Positions 21,627 through 28,850 of a stretch of 29,564 nucleotides of DNA are shown in pieces (positions within the stretch are counted from its first letter, which is position 1; each line of letters starts with the position of its first letter). Origin of the DNA: Bacillota bacterium (lineage in GTDB: Bacteria > Bacillota > Clostridia > Christensenellales > Aristaeellaceae); the NCBI GenBank assembly GCA_023392515.1, contig JAEVYX010000036.1, positions 1-29,564 on the forward strand, in the 5' to 3' direction. Made by a program: the position numbers and the translations under genes. Under the pieces are notes generated by a model. It made no database searches, was not told where the DNA came from, and worked only from the letters and a program-made list of their open reading frames with translations.

Positions 21627-21981
21627 GCGGGCGCAGTGTGCCCAAATAGCGAGCAAGCAGGCTCTATGCCAGCACAGAGCGGCGGAGATACTTTATCTTG
21701 ATATGGCTTCATGCATTGTCGCGTGCGAAGCACGCACTAATATTAAAAGCGTTTGCGGTGACTGAGCCGAGCGCCGCCTGTGGCTGATGAAGCGAGGTGA
21801 AGGAATCACGCGAAACGAGTGCTGGGAGCGGTAGCGAACCAGCGCGATGATTGAGCGTGCAGGGGGTGCAGGGGGGAATCGCAACCCCCCCGCTCCACTT
21901 ACCGGCATTGTCGCAACTGTTCACGCCGCTTTGTGCCGTTATAGAGCCTGCTTGCTCGCTTATCGGGCGCACTGTGCCCGC
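21627..21981. repeat. Fold-back element R3 with 58-bp inverted arms
   Basis: Arms 21627-21684 and 21924-21981 are imperfect inverted repeats. They share the block AGCGAGCAAGCAGGCTCTAT exactly, plus GCGGGC-CAGTG-GCCC on one side and AGCGGCG on the other. The roughly 240-bp interior contains R2 copy C. It encodes no transposase, so it resembles a MITE-like or fold-back element. It fills most of the 755-bp gene-free gap 21533-22287. Confidence 0.65.
21725..21838 (-). repeat. Dispersed intergenic repeat R2, copy C
   Basis: The minus strand reads TTCGCTACCGCTC, CACTCGTTTCGCGTGATTCC, TTCACCTCGCTTCATCAGCC, ACAGGCGGCGCTCGG and GTCACCGCAAAC, aligning with copies at 1-98 and 8470-8590. It sits inside R3, so R2 appears nested in a second element here. 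Confidence 0.65.
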
Positions 21982-22002
21982 TCACAAGCGGCTACTTTCT
22001 GG

Positions 22003-22025
22003 TTCTCTTTCGGGACGAAAGAGAA
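22003..22025. repeat. Strong 10-bp hairpin next to R3
   Basis: TTCTCTTTCG-GGA-CGAAAGAGAA is a perfect stem. It resembles the AAAGA-rich hairpins often scattered in clostridial intergenic DNA. The flanking 22026-22190 shows nothing recognisable. Confidence 0.5.
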
Positions 22026-22190
22026 TAAAGAAACTCCTGCGTAATGGGGAAAATATCAATTATCAAGGATATACCCTGTCGCCCCGATAACCAGAATCGC
22101 CTGTGCATTTTATTTGCTCTTGCCAAATGCTTATTTCTTTTCATTTACAGAATGTTTTACTTGCCCATCCTGTCAAAAGAAACCCAGCGC

Positions 22191-22220
22191 AAAAGCCCGA
22201 CAGACAAATGCCTGCCGGGC
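22191..22220 (-). terminator. Terminator of the GNAT gene
   Basis: GCCCGACAG (22195-22203) pairs with CTGCCGGGC (22212-22220), with one G-U pair. The minus strand continues with UUUUGCG. It lies about 65 nt after the stop at 22288. Confidence 0.7.
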
Positions 22221-22287
22221 CCTTGTAAGCTATCCAATTTACAATTTCTGCTCGCATGAAAAAGCTGCATATGAAACGCATCAGACG

Positions 22288-22794
22288 CTATTCGGTTTTT
22301 GTGATCATAAACCAATCAAAATTATCAACTGTTCTATATTTCCGAAACCCGTTTTTACAGAGGACTTTTTGCGAAGCCGCATTGCACCGGTCGACCTCCG
22401 CTGTAATTTGCGTTACAGCAGGCTGCCGGAAAGCCCAGCGAATCATGGCGCCGACGGCTTCCGTTGTATAGCCTTTGGACTCATATTCGCCATTCACACC
22501 ATAACCGATTTCAACGCTTCCTGTTGATGAGGGGATGCCTTTAAAACAAATGCTTCCAATAATGGTGTTTTCGCTTTTCAGTACGATCATCCAAAAGGTG
22601 TGCCATACAAAGTCTGCCCCCGCTTCTTTCACAGGGCTTAATTGCCCTTTCAAAATGTCATACATCTCTCCTTCCACATTTTCGCCGTCATAGTGAAAGG
22701 ATGTATCCTTTTCAAACGCGGATATGTCGGTAATCAGTATTTGCAATTGATCGCCCGTCAAGGGAAACAGCAGCAAGCGGCTCGTTTCAACCAT
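22288..22794 (-). CDS. GNAT family N-acetyltransferase (RimJ/RimL-like)
   Basis: A 168-residue protein. VETSRLLLFPLTGDQLQILI is the usual start of RimL-type acetyltransferases. The acetyl-CoA binding segment IGYGVNGEYESKGYTTEAVG contains the (Q/K)GYxTEA motif, followed by VDRCNAASQKVLCKNGFRKY, which is the conserved NxxSxxxxxKxGF pattern. Substrate unknown. Start 22794 (ATG) has GGAGGG about 11 nt upstream; a TTG codon directly before it is an alternative. The gene lies in the more AT-rich accessory patch, with its own promoter and terminator. Confidence 0.85.
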   Translation of the reverse strand: MVETSRLLLFPLTGDQLQILITDISAFEKDTSFHYDGENVEGEMYDILKGQLSPVKEAGADFVWHTFWMIVLKSENTIIGSICFKGIPSSTGSVEIGYGVNGEYESKGYTTEAVGAMIRWAFRQPAVTQITAEVDRCNAASQKVLCKNGFRKYRTVDNFDWFMITKTE

Positions 22795-22919
22795 CAATTC
22801 AATACCCTCCTTTTATTCTGCTGACATGCTGTTAAAAGGAGCGCTTTTCATAGAATCATCACCTTTGTAAGAAGCATTTTGATTTTCCTTTTTAAGATGC
22901 TTTCAACTGATACAGGAAA

Positions 22920-22928
22920 ATTATATCA
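22920..22928 (-). promoter_or_regulatory. Extended -10 promoter of the GNAT gene
   Basis: TGATATAAT on the minus strand, about 126 nt before the start at 22794. A good -35 at standard spacing was not found. Between 22929 and 23002 I see nothing. Confidence 0.5.
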
Positions 22929-23002
22929 TGAGTTGACAATTTGTGAATAACGAACTTCTTTTTGAAATGCAGGCAGATCACGCTGCATAGGTAAGCGTAT
23001 GG

Positions 23003-23146
23003 CTACTGAAGCGCATGCAGGCGAAACCCCTTGAAGGTTGGCTGACGCATACCCCCGGCGGAGGTATGCTCCATAAACTGCACGGTGCATAGCGGCATGA
23101 ATTCAAACCAGATGGCATCCTCATTACTGGGCGGAGCAAAATGATA
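23003..23146 (-). pseudogene. C-terminal remnant of an ATP-dependent DNA ligase
   Basis: A 47-codon open stretch on the minus strand ends in TAG (23003-23005) and is bounded upstream by TAA (23147-23149), with no start or ribosome site. It reads APPSNEDAIWFEFMPLCTVQ then FMEHTSAGGMRQPTFKGFR. This matches the OB-fold end of ATP-dependent DNA ligases (pattern CTV-(Y/F)M--T--G-(L/M)RQP-FKG-R). Catalytic and adenylation parts are missing. The remnant's upstream edge coincides with the start of the AbiE-like promoter region, so the operon probably replaced or interrupted the ligase gene. Translation and family match were read by eye. Confidence 0.65.
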
Positions 23147-23159
23147 TTAACATAAAATA

Positions 23160-23188
23160 TTGCACTTTAACATATGATATGTTAGAAT
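23160..23188 (+). promoter_or_regulatory. AbiE-like promoter with palindromic operator
   Basis: TTGCAC (23160-23165), 17 nt, TAGAAT (23183-23188). The spacer holds TAACATAT-G-ATATGTTA (23168-23184), a perfect 8+1+8 palindrome. A related half-site, ATTAACAT, occurs at 23146-23153. AbiEi antitoxins are known to bind inverted repeats in their own promoters, so autorepression is likely. Confidence 0.7.
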
Positions 23189-23207
23189 GCAAAAAGGAGG
23201 GTGTAAT

Positions 23208-24167
23208 ATGAACGGTGGCACATTAAAAACCTATATTGAAAAAGTTCTTCATACCGATGTCAAAATCGGTTCATTAAAGAAATACGCATTACCAAACATT
23301 ATCACGCAAACGTATGATGTTTACTTACTGTCAACAAGGCAAGTGGATTGGGTGGTAATGTCTGTTCTCGAGGAAGAACAGCCGGCACTGCCCTCCTTAA
23401 AGAAGCATCTCAGAATTGTTCAAGAAGCAACAAAGATGGATGTTGCCATTTTATCTGCAAAGCTGCCGGCTGCACGGCGGGATACTTTTATAGAAAAAGG
23501 CATTCCTTTCATTGTCATTGATAAACAGTTGTATTTGCCATTCATGGCGGTGGCTATACAAGAAGAAAAAATACATCAAAGGAAAATGACCGAAAAATTT
23601 TCACCTTCTACGCAGGCGCTGCTCCTGTATTCCCTTGTCCACGCCATTTACACATGGACTGCGAAGGAAGCGGCTCGGGTACTGCAATGCAGCCTTATGA
23701 CCAGCTCCCGGGTTTTTGCCGAACTGCAGGATACGGAGCGCTTGATTACATCCATTCATGGAAAGCCTGTGCAATATCAATTCCGCCTCCAAGGAAAGGC
23801 ACTGTGGGAAGAGATCCTCCCCCATGTTCAAACACCGGTAAAAGAAAAACGTTACGTGCTGGAGTTTCACGACGAATCTGCCCAGATTTCTGGAATCGCG
23901 GCATTAGCAAACTATAGCAGTATTGCAAGTGATGGAAAGCATGTGTTGGCGCTTTCCCAGGCTGTGTGGAAGGAAGCAAGTAAAAAAATCATAAAGCTGC
24001 TGCCCGAAGAAGATGATGGATGCACGACGGTAGAAATCTGGCGCTATGATTCCCGAATCATTTCGGACGGTATATTTGTCGATCCATATTCGCTTGCGCT
24101 TTCCTTAAAAGATACAAATGATGAGCGCATATTAAGCGCCATAGAAGGAATGATTGATGCATGGTAA
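23208..24167 (+). CDS. AbiEi-like antitoxin / winged-helix regulator
   Basis: A 319-residue protein. A central winged helix-turn-helix (about 120-200: SLVHAIYTWTAKEAARVLQC, MTSSRVFAELQDTERLITS) resembles MarR-like and AbiEi DNA-binding domains. The C-terminus VEIWRYDSRIISDGIFVDPY then SLALSLKDTNDERI fits the ending of type IV toxin-antitoxin AbiEi-like proteins. Start 23208 has AAGGAGGG 6 nt upstream; the ATG at 23187 overlaps the promoter -10. It overlaps the toxin-like gene by 7 nt. Expected role: neutralise the partner nucleotidyltransferase and repress the operon at the 17-bp palindrome. Family match is by pattern and context, so moderate. Confidence 0.65.
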   Translation: MNGGTLKTYIEKVLHTDVKIGSLKKYALPNIITQTYDVYLLSTRQVDWVVMSVLEEEQPALPSLKKHLRIVQEATKMDVAILSAKLPAARRDTFIEKGIPFIVIDKQLYLPFMAVAIQEEKIHQRKMTEKFSPSTQALLLYSLVHAIYTWTAKEAARVLQCSLMTSSRVFAELQDTERLITSIHGKPVQYQFRLQGKALWEEILPHVQTPVKEKRYVLEFHDESAQISGIAALANYSSIASDGKHVLALSQAVWKEASKKIIKLLPEEDDGCTTVEIWRYDSRIISDGIFVDPYSLALSLKDTNDERILSAIEGMIDAW

Positions 24168-24964
24168 ATGGATTGGAAGCCTTCCGCGACGCTTTTCAAG
24201 AATATAAAGGGCAGTATGTCCTCATTGGAGGCGCCGCTTGCGACCTGATATTAAGTGACATTGGCGTGCAGGCACGGGCAACAAAAGACCTGGACATCGT
24301 TTTGTGCATGGAAACATTGACCAAAGAATTCATGGCGACATTCTGGGAGTTTATACAGCAAGGAGCATATCAACTGCGCGCCAAAGCAAATGGAAAGCAT
24401 TGTTTATACCGCTTTCAAAGCCCGCAAGTCACGGGCTATCCTTCCATTTTGGAGCTTTTCTCACGGCGGCCGGATTGGCTGAATGGAATTGCCGATGAGG
24501 CGGCATTTATTCCCATACCTGACGCAGAGCAGCACAATAGCTTGTCTGCTATTCTTCTGGATGATGATTACTACGCACTGATACGGGATGGGATGATCGA
24601 AATGGAGGGAGTGCCACTCGTTCGCGCGCTGCATTTGATTCCACTGAAGGCAAAAGCCTATCTGGATTTATCCGACCGGAAGGATCGGGGCGAGCAGGTG
24701 GACGCAAAAGATATCGCAAAACATAGAAATGACATATTCCGTCTGTACAACGCGCTTGTCCCAGACGAGACACTGATTTTACCGCTTTCTCTTCATGACA
24801 CAATGCGTAAGTTTCTATCATCGGTCAGGCGGCAGCCTCTGCGGATGAAAGACTATGGCATTGCCAGGCGCACCCAACAGGAAGTTATTGAACAATTGGA
24901 GCAAGCATATCAGATCAGCGTGCCATTCGTTGCCGAATTGCCAGATGTTAGCTTTCAAGGATAG
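24161..24964 (+). CDS. AbiEii-like nucleotidyltransferase toxin
   Basis: A 267-residue protein with a minimal nucleotidyltransferase signature: YVLIGGAACDLIL (Gly23-Gly24) and ATKDLDIVL with metal-binding Asp43 and Asp45. A downstream LKAKAYLDLSDRKDRGEQVD then AKDIAKHRNDIFRL fits the helical part of AbiEii/AbiGii-family proteins. Such toxins transfer nucleotides, in studied cases to tRNA or with GTP specificity, and give phage-defence or plasmid-stability phenotypes. It starts inside the antitoxin gene (7-nt overlap), a coupled pair. No terminator seen after it; 24965-25069 holds nothing recognisable. Base composition is more AT-rich than flanking genes. Confidence 0.7.
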   Translation: MVNGLEAFRDAFQEYKGQYVLIGGAACDLILSDIGVQARATKDLDIVLCMETLTKEFMATFWEFIQQGAYQLRAKANGKHCLYRFQSPQVTGYPSILELFSRRPDWLNGIADEAAFIPIPDAEQHNSLSAILLDDDYYALIRDGMIEMEGVPLVRALHLIPLKAKAYLDLSDRKDRGEQVDAKDIAKHRNDIFRLYNALVPDETLILPLSLHDTMRKFLSSVRRQPLRMKDYGIARRTQQEVIEQLEQAYQISVPFVAELPDVSFQG

Positions 24965-25069
24965 GCCGATCATATCAAGGTGGAGGAATCAAATAGCCCC
25001 ATCAAGCGGGAATAGTCCTCATTTCCCGAAACAAAACCCCATAATCCGCAGGGAATGTTCGTGTTTCTA

Positions 25070-25098
25070 TTGAAAAAAATGTCGGATTCCGGTATACT
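25070..25098 (+). promoter_or_regulatory. Sigma-A promoter of the ABC transporter operon
   Basis: TTGAAA (25070-25075), 17 nt, TATACT (25093-25098). It lies about 67 nt upstream of the GTG start of the ATPase. No riboswitch-like leader is visible. Confidence 0.75.
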
Positions 25099-25164
25099 TT
25101 ATCTTAGTTTTTCTATGGGAAGACCCGGCGCAAAAGGCCCGGGCGCATAAAGGAAGGTGCTATT

Positions 25165-26691
25165 GTGCAGGAACAAGCGGCCCCTCAGCCCTATGCCATC
25201 GAACTTACCGGGCTGACCAAGCGCTTTGGGGCGGTGCTGGCCAACAACCGGATCAATCTCACCGTCCGCCAGGGAGAAATATTGGCGCTGCTGGGGGAAA
25301 ACGGCTCCGGCAAGACGACGCTGATGAACATGCTCTCGGGCATATACCAGCCGGACAGCGGCACCATCTGCTTAAAAGGCAGGGAAGTATCCATCCGCTC
25401 CCCCCGGGAGGCCATCCGCCTGGGCGTGGGCATGATCCATCAGCATTTCAAGCTGGTGGATGTGCTGACCGCCAGGCAGAACATCCTCCTTGGCATGGGC
25501 GCCGGCGCCGGAAAGGGCCTGGATGAGCTGCGGGCAAAGTTCGGCCTGGAAGTGGATTTGGACAAAAAGATATATGACATGGCCGTGGGCGAAAAGCAGA
25601 CGGTGGAAATATTGAAGGTGCTGGCCCGGGGCGCGGACATCCTCATCCTGGACGAGCCTACCGCGGTTTTGACGCCCCAGGAGACGGACAAGCTCTTTGA
25701 TATCCTGCGCCGGATGAAGGCGGAAGGCCACGCGGTGGTCATCATCACCCATAAGCTCAACGAGGTGATGGCAATTTCCGACCGGGTGACGATTCTGCGC
25801 AAGGGCGAGAGCATTGACACCGTGGATACGGCCTCCACCCAAGTGCAGGCGCTGACGGAAATGATGGTGGGCCGCCCGGTCAGCCTGCAAATCAAAAGGC
25901 GGGAAGCGAAGCTGGGCAAGGTTCTTTTAGACTTTCACGAGGTGACGGTGAAGGGCCCGGAAGGCGCAGACAAGCTGCAGGGCGTGAGCTTTACCCTGCG
26001 GGAAGGGGAAATTCTAGGCGTGGCCGGGGTGGCCGGCAGCGGACAGAAGGAATTGTGCGAAGCCATTGCCGGGCTGCAAGCCATTGAAAAGGGCAGCATT
26101 CTGCTGGAAGGAAAGAGCATTGAAGGGCTGTCCCCCCGGGATATCATCAAAAAAGGCATATCGATGTCTTTCATCCCCGAGGACCGGTTGGGCATGGGGC
26201 TGGTAGGCGGTATGAGCCTGACGGACAACATGCTTTTAAAAACCTACCGGGATCAAAAGGGTGCGTTTTTGCGCCGCCAGCCCGCAAGGGCACAGGCCCG
26301 CCGGCTGGTGGAAGCGCTGCAGATTTCCACGCCAAGCATTCAAACCGCGGTGCGGAAGTTAAGCGGCGGCAATGTGCAAAAGGTGCTCCTGGGCCGGGAG
26401 ATTGACAGCAACCCGCGGGTGTTGATTACCGCCTATCCGGTGCGGGGCCTGGACATCAACGCCAGCTATACGATTTATGACCTGCTCAACGCCCAGAAGG
26501 AAAAGGGTGTGGGCATCCTGTTTATCGGCGAGGACCTGGATGTGCTCCTGGAACTGTGCGACCGCATTCTGGTGCTTTGCGGCGGCAAGGTAACCGCCAT
26601 CATTTCCGCCAAGTTTGCCACCAAGGAACTGTTGGGCATGAAAATGACCGGCGCGCTGGCGGCGGAGGAGAGCGAGGATGAATATGCTTAA
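25165..26691 (+). CDS. Nucleoside/simple-sugar ABC importer ATPase (NupO/YufO-like)
   Basis: A 508-residue protein with two fused nucleotide-binding domains. Domain 1: Walker A GENGSGKT (44-51), signature-region MAVGEKQTVEILK, Walker B LILDEPTAVLTPQE. Domain 2: GVAGSGQKE as a degenerate Walker A, then LSGGNVQKVLLGREI, with a degenerate Walker B (LITAYPVRGLD), a usual asymmetry in this family. Length and order match NupO/YufO, the ATPase of BMP-type purine nucleoside importers. GTG start at 25165, with AGGAAGG 8 nt upstream. It overlaps the first permease by 14 nt. No binding lipoprotein (BmpA/NupN) precedes it; the AbiE-like patch does. Confidence 0.9.
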   Translation: MQEQAAPQPYAIELTGLTKRFGAVLANNRINLTVRQGEILALLGENGSGKTTLMNMLSGIYQPDSGTICLKGREVSIRSPREAIRLGVGMIHQHFKLVDVLTARQNILLGMGAGAGKGLDELRAKFGLEVDLDKKIYDMAVGEKQTVEILKVLARGADILILDEPTAVLTPQETDKLFDILRRMKAEGHAVVIITHKLNEVMAISDRVTILRKGESIDTVDTASTQVQALTEMMVGRPVSLQIKRREAKLGKVLLDFHEVTVKGPEGADKLQGVSFTLREGEILGVAGVAGSGQKELCEAIAGLQAIEKGSILLEGKSIEGLSPRDIIKKGISMSFIPEDRLGMGLVGGMSLTDNMLLKTYRDQKGAFLRRQPARAQARRLVEALQISTPSIQTAVRKLSGGNVQKVLLGREIDSNPRVLITAYPVRGLDINASYTIYDLLNAQKEKGVGILFIGEDLDVLLELCDRILVLCGGKVTAIISAKFATKELLGMKMTGALAAEESEDEYA

Positions 26692-27793
26692 AGGAATATC
26701 CATGCGGCCCAGAAAGCCCCTTTTCCACGTGGTGCAAAGGGACGAACGGCCGCCCCTGCAGGCGGCGCTGTTCAGGCTTCTGGCGGTGCTGGCCGCCCTT
26801 TTTACCGGCGGGCTCTTTCTTTTCGCGCTGGGGCTTGACCCTTTTGCGGTATACGGCACCATGATAAAGGGCGCACTGGGCGGCAAAACGAATATACGGG
26901 AAATGGTGAAAATCGCCATCCCCCTTTGCATGACATCATTGGGGATTACCCTGGCCTTTAAAATGAAGTTCTGGAACATCGGCGCGGAGGGGCAGATTTG
27001 CGTGGGGGCCATTGCCGCCAGCTACTTTGCCTACACCCACAGCGACTGGCCCCAAGGGCTGCTGCTCACGGTGATGGTGATCGCGGGCTTTGCGGCAGGC
27101 GGCCTGTGGGGCATGATCCCCGCCTATTTCAAAACGAAGTTTGGAACCAATGAAACGCTGTTCACCCTGATGATGAACTATGTGGCGCTGTACATCATCC
27201 AATACCTCCGGGAAGGGCCGTGGAAGGATCCGAAGTCCATGGGCTTCCCCATCATGCCCAGGTTCGCCGACAGCGCCCGGATGCCCACCGTGTTCGGGGT
27301 GCATATCGGGTGGATTGTGGCGTTGGCGCTGGTCTTTATCGTGCTGTTTTATTTGAAGCATACCAAGCAGGGGTATGAATTGAGCGTAGTCGGCGAAAAC
27401 GAGAATACCGCCCGGTACGCCGGGATGCCGGTAAAAAAAATCGTGCTGCGCACCATGTTTTTAAGCGCCGCCCTGTGCGGCTTAAGCGGTGTTTTCCAGG
27501 CCAGCGGCGCGGACAAGACGCTGACCGAAACGGTCGCCGGGGGCGTGGGCTTTACGGCCATCACCGTTGCGTGGCTGGCAAGGCTTTCCCCCGTGGGCAT
27601 ATTGGTAGTATCTGTGCTGTTTGGCATATTGGAAAAGGGCTGCAACACCATCCAATCGGTGTTTAAGGTATCCACCTCCGTGGCGGACGTGCTGCAGGGC
27701 ATCATCCTGTTTTTTGTGCTGGGGTCTGAATTCTTTATGAGCTACCGGCTGGCCCGGCGGGAAAAGGCAACGGCTCTGGAGGTGAAAGCATGA
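26678..27793 (+). CDS. ABC importer permease (NupP/YufP-like)
   Basis: A 371-residue polytopic permease of the BPD_transp_2 family, with about nine hydrophobic helices (first at about 32-52, LFRLLAVLAALFTGGLFLFA). Hallmarks: KMKFWNIGAEGQICVGAI, FGTNETLFTLMMNYVALY, and the cytosolic coupling segment GYELSVVGENENTARYAGMP. These match YufP/NupP. ATG 26678 lies inside the ATPase gene with GGAGGAGAGCGAGG just upstream, so the genes are coupled. It forms the transmembrane channel with the next gene's product. Confidence 0.9.
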   Translation: MNMLKGISMRPRKPLFHVVQRDERPPLQAALFRLLAVLAALFTGGLFLFALGLDPFAVYGTMIKGALGGKTNIREMVKIAIPLCMTSLGITLAFKMKFWNIGAEGQICVGAIAASYFAYTHSDWPQGLLLTVMVIAGFAAGGLWGMIPAYFKTKFGTNETLFTLMMNYVALYIIQYLREGPWKDPKSMGFPIMPRFADSARMPTVFGVHIGWIVALALVFIVLFYLKHTKQGYELSVVGENENTARYAGMPVKKIVLRTMFLSAALCGLSGVFQASGADKTLTETVAGGVGFTAITVAWLARLSPVGILVVSVLFGILEKGCNTIQSVFKVSTSVADVLQGIILFFVLGSEFFMSYRLARREKATALEVKA

Positions 27794-28758
27794 CCGGATT
27801 TTTCGATTGGCTGTCCTCCTTTTTGTACGCCGCCATGCTGGCAGGGGTGCCGCTGCTCTTTGGCACGCTGGGAGAAGTAATCACCGAGAAATCGGGGAGC
27901 CTGAACCTGGGTGTGGAAGGCATGATGTACATGGGCGCCGTGTTCGGGTTTATGGGCGGATACCTGTTTGCAAGCCCGATTCTGGCGCTGGTCTTCGCCT
28001 TTCTGGGCGGTGCCCTGGGCGCGCTGTGCTACGCCTTCCTCACGGTAACTTTAAAGGCCAACCAAAACGTTACGGGCCTTACCCTCACCATATTTGGTAC
28101 GGGCCTTGCCAACTTCCTGGGCGAGAGCCTGATTACATCCTCCCCCACCGGGGCCGCGGTGGTGGCGGAAAACGTGAAGCTGGCCTTCCGGCCCATGCAG
28201 TGGGGCGCCTTGACCACCATCCCCTATGTGGGAAAGCTGCTTTTCAACCACAGCATTTTCACCTACCTGGCGGTGGGGCTGGCGGTTCTGGCCGGGTGGT
28301 ACTTAAACCACACCCGCTTGGGCCTGAACTTGCGGGCCATCGGCGAAAACCCGGCGGCGGCGGATGCCGCGGGCGTGTCCGTTGACCGGTACAAGTATGC
28401 CCACATCCTCCTGGGGGGCGGCATCTGCGGCCTGGGCGGCGGGTATATCGCCCTGGTTACCTGCGGGGGAAGCTGGACCTACAACTGTGTGGCCGGCCAG
28501 GGCTGGATTGCGGTGGCACTGGTGATTTTTGCCGCCTGGAGCCCCTACCGCGCCATTTGGGGATCGCTGGTTTTCGGCGCGCTGAGCGTATTGCGGCTGT
28601 ACATCCCCAACAGCGTGATCTCCATCCCCCCCGCTGTGTTCGCCATGGTGCCCTTCGTGGTCACATGCCTGGTGCTGGTGGTATCCAGCATTCAAATGCG
28701 CAAGGAAAACCAGCAGCCCAAGGGCTGCGGGGTGAACTATTTCAGGGAAGAGCGGTAA
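27790..28758 (+). CDS. ABC importer permease (NupQ/YufQ-like)
   Basis: A 322-residue second permease of the BPD_transp_2 family. PLLFGTLGEVITEKSGSLNL then GVEGMMYMGA, ANQNVTGLTLTIFGTGLANF, and the coupling segment GLNLRAIGENPAAADAAGVS are characteristic of NupQ/YufQ. About eight to nine membrane helices. It overlaps the previous gene by 4 nt (ATGA). It is the last gene of the transporter operon and is followed by a shared terminator. Substrate is most likely a purine or pyrimidine nucleoside, inferred from family only. Confidence 0.9.
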   Translation: MTGFFDWLSSFLYAAMLAGVPLLFGTLGEVITEKSGSLNLGVEGMMYMGAVFGFMGGYLFASPILALVFAFLGGALGALCYAFLTVTLKANQNVTGLTLTIFGTGLANFLGESLITSSPTGAAVVAENVKLAFRPMQWGALTTIPYVGKLLFNHSIFTYLAVGLAVLAGWYLNHTRLGLNLRAIGENPAAADAAGVSVDRYKYAHILLGGGICGLGGGYIALVTCGGSWTYNCVAGQGWIAVALVIFAAWSPYRAIWGSLVFGALSVLRLYIPNSVISIPPAVFAMVPFVVTCLVLVVSSIQMRKENQQPKGCGVNYFREER

Positions 28759-28790
28759 GTTGAACCGAAAGAGGCTTTGCATACATGCAA

Positions 28791-28834
28791 AAAAGGGGCT
28801 GCTCTCTGGCGTTTGCCTGAGAACAGCCCCTTTT
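28791..28834. terminator. Bidirectional terminator between importer and membrane gene
   Basis: A near-perfect 16-bp stem (28791-28806/28819-28834, one mismatch) ends in TTTT on the plus strand and in six Us on the minus strand. It serves the convergent transporter operon and the 28851-29336 gene. Confidence 0.85.
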
Positions 28835-28850
28835 GTATGATGCGGAAGCC

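Noticed and set aside
21521..22090. Short ORFs on both strands between ypeB and the GNAT gene
   Set aside because: Their peptides resemble each other only because they lie in the inverted arms of R3. None has a ribosome site or plausible protein composition.
22929..23002. TTGACA at 22934 as a plus-strand promoter
   Set aside because: No acceptable -10 at 16-18 nt spacing and no gene follows before the AbiE promoter.
24965..25100. Minus-strand open stretch of about 44 codons (contains CGLWGFVSGNEDYSRLM)
   Set aside because: No start, no ribosome site and no recognised family, and it overlaps the consensus promoter of the ABC operon. It might be another gene remnant, but I cannot support it.
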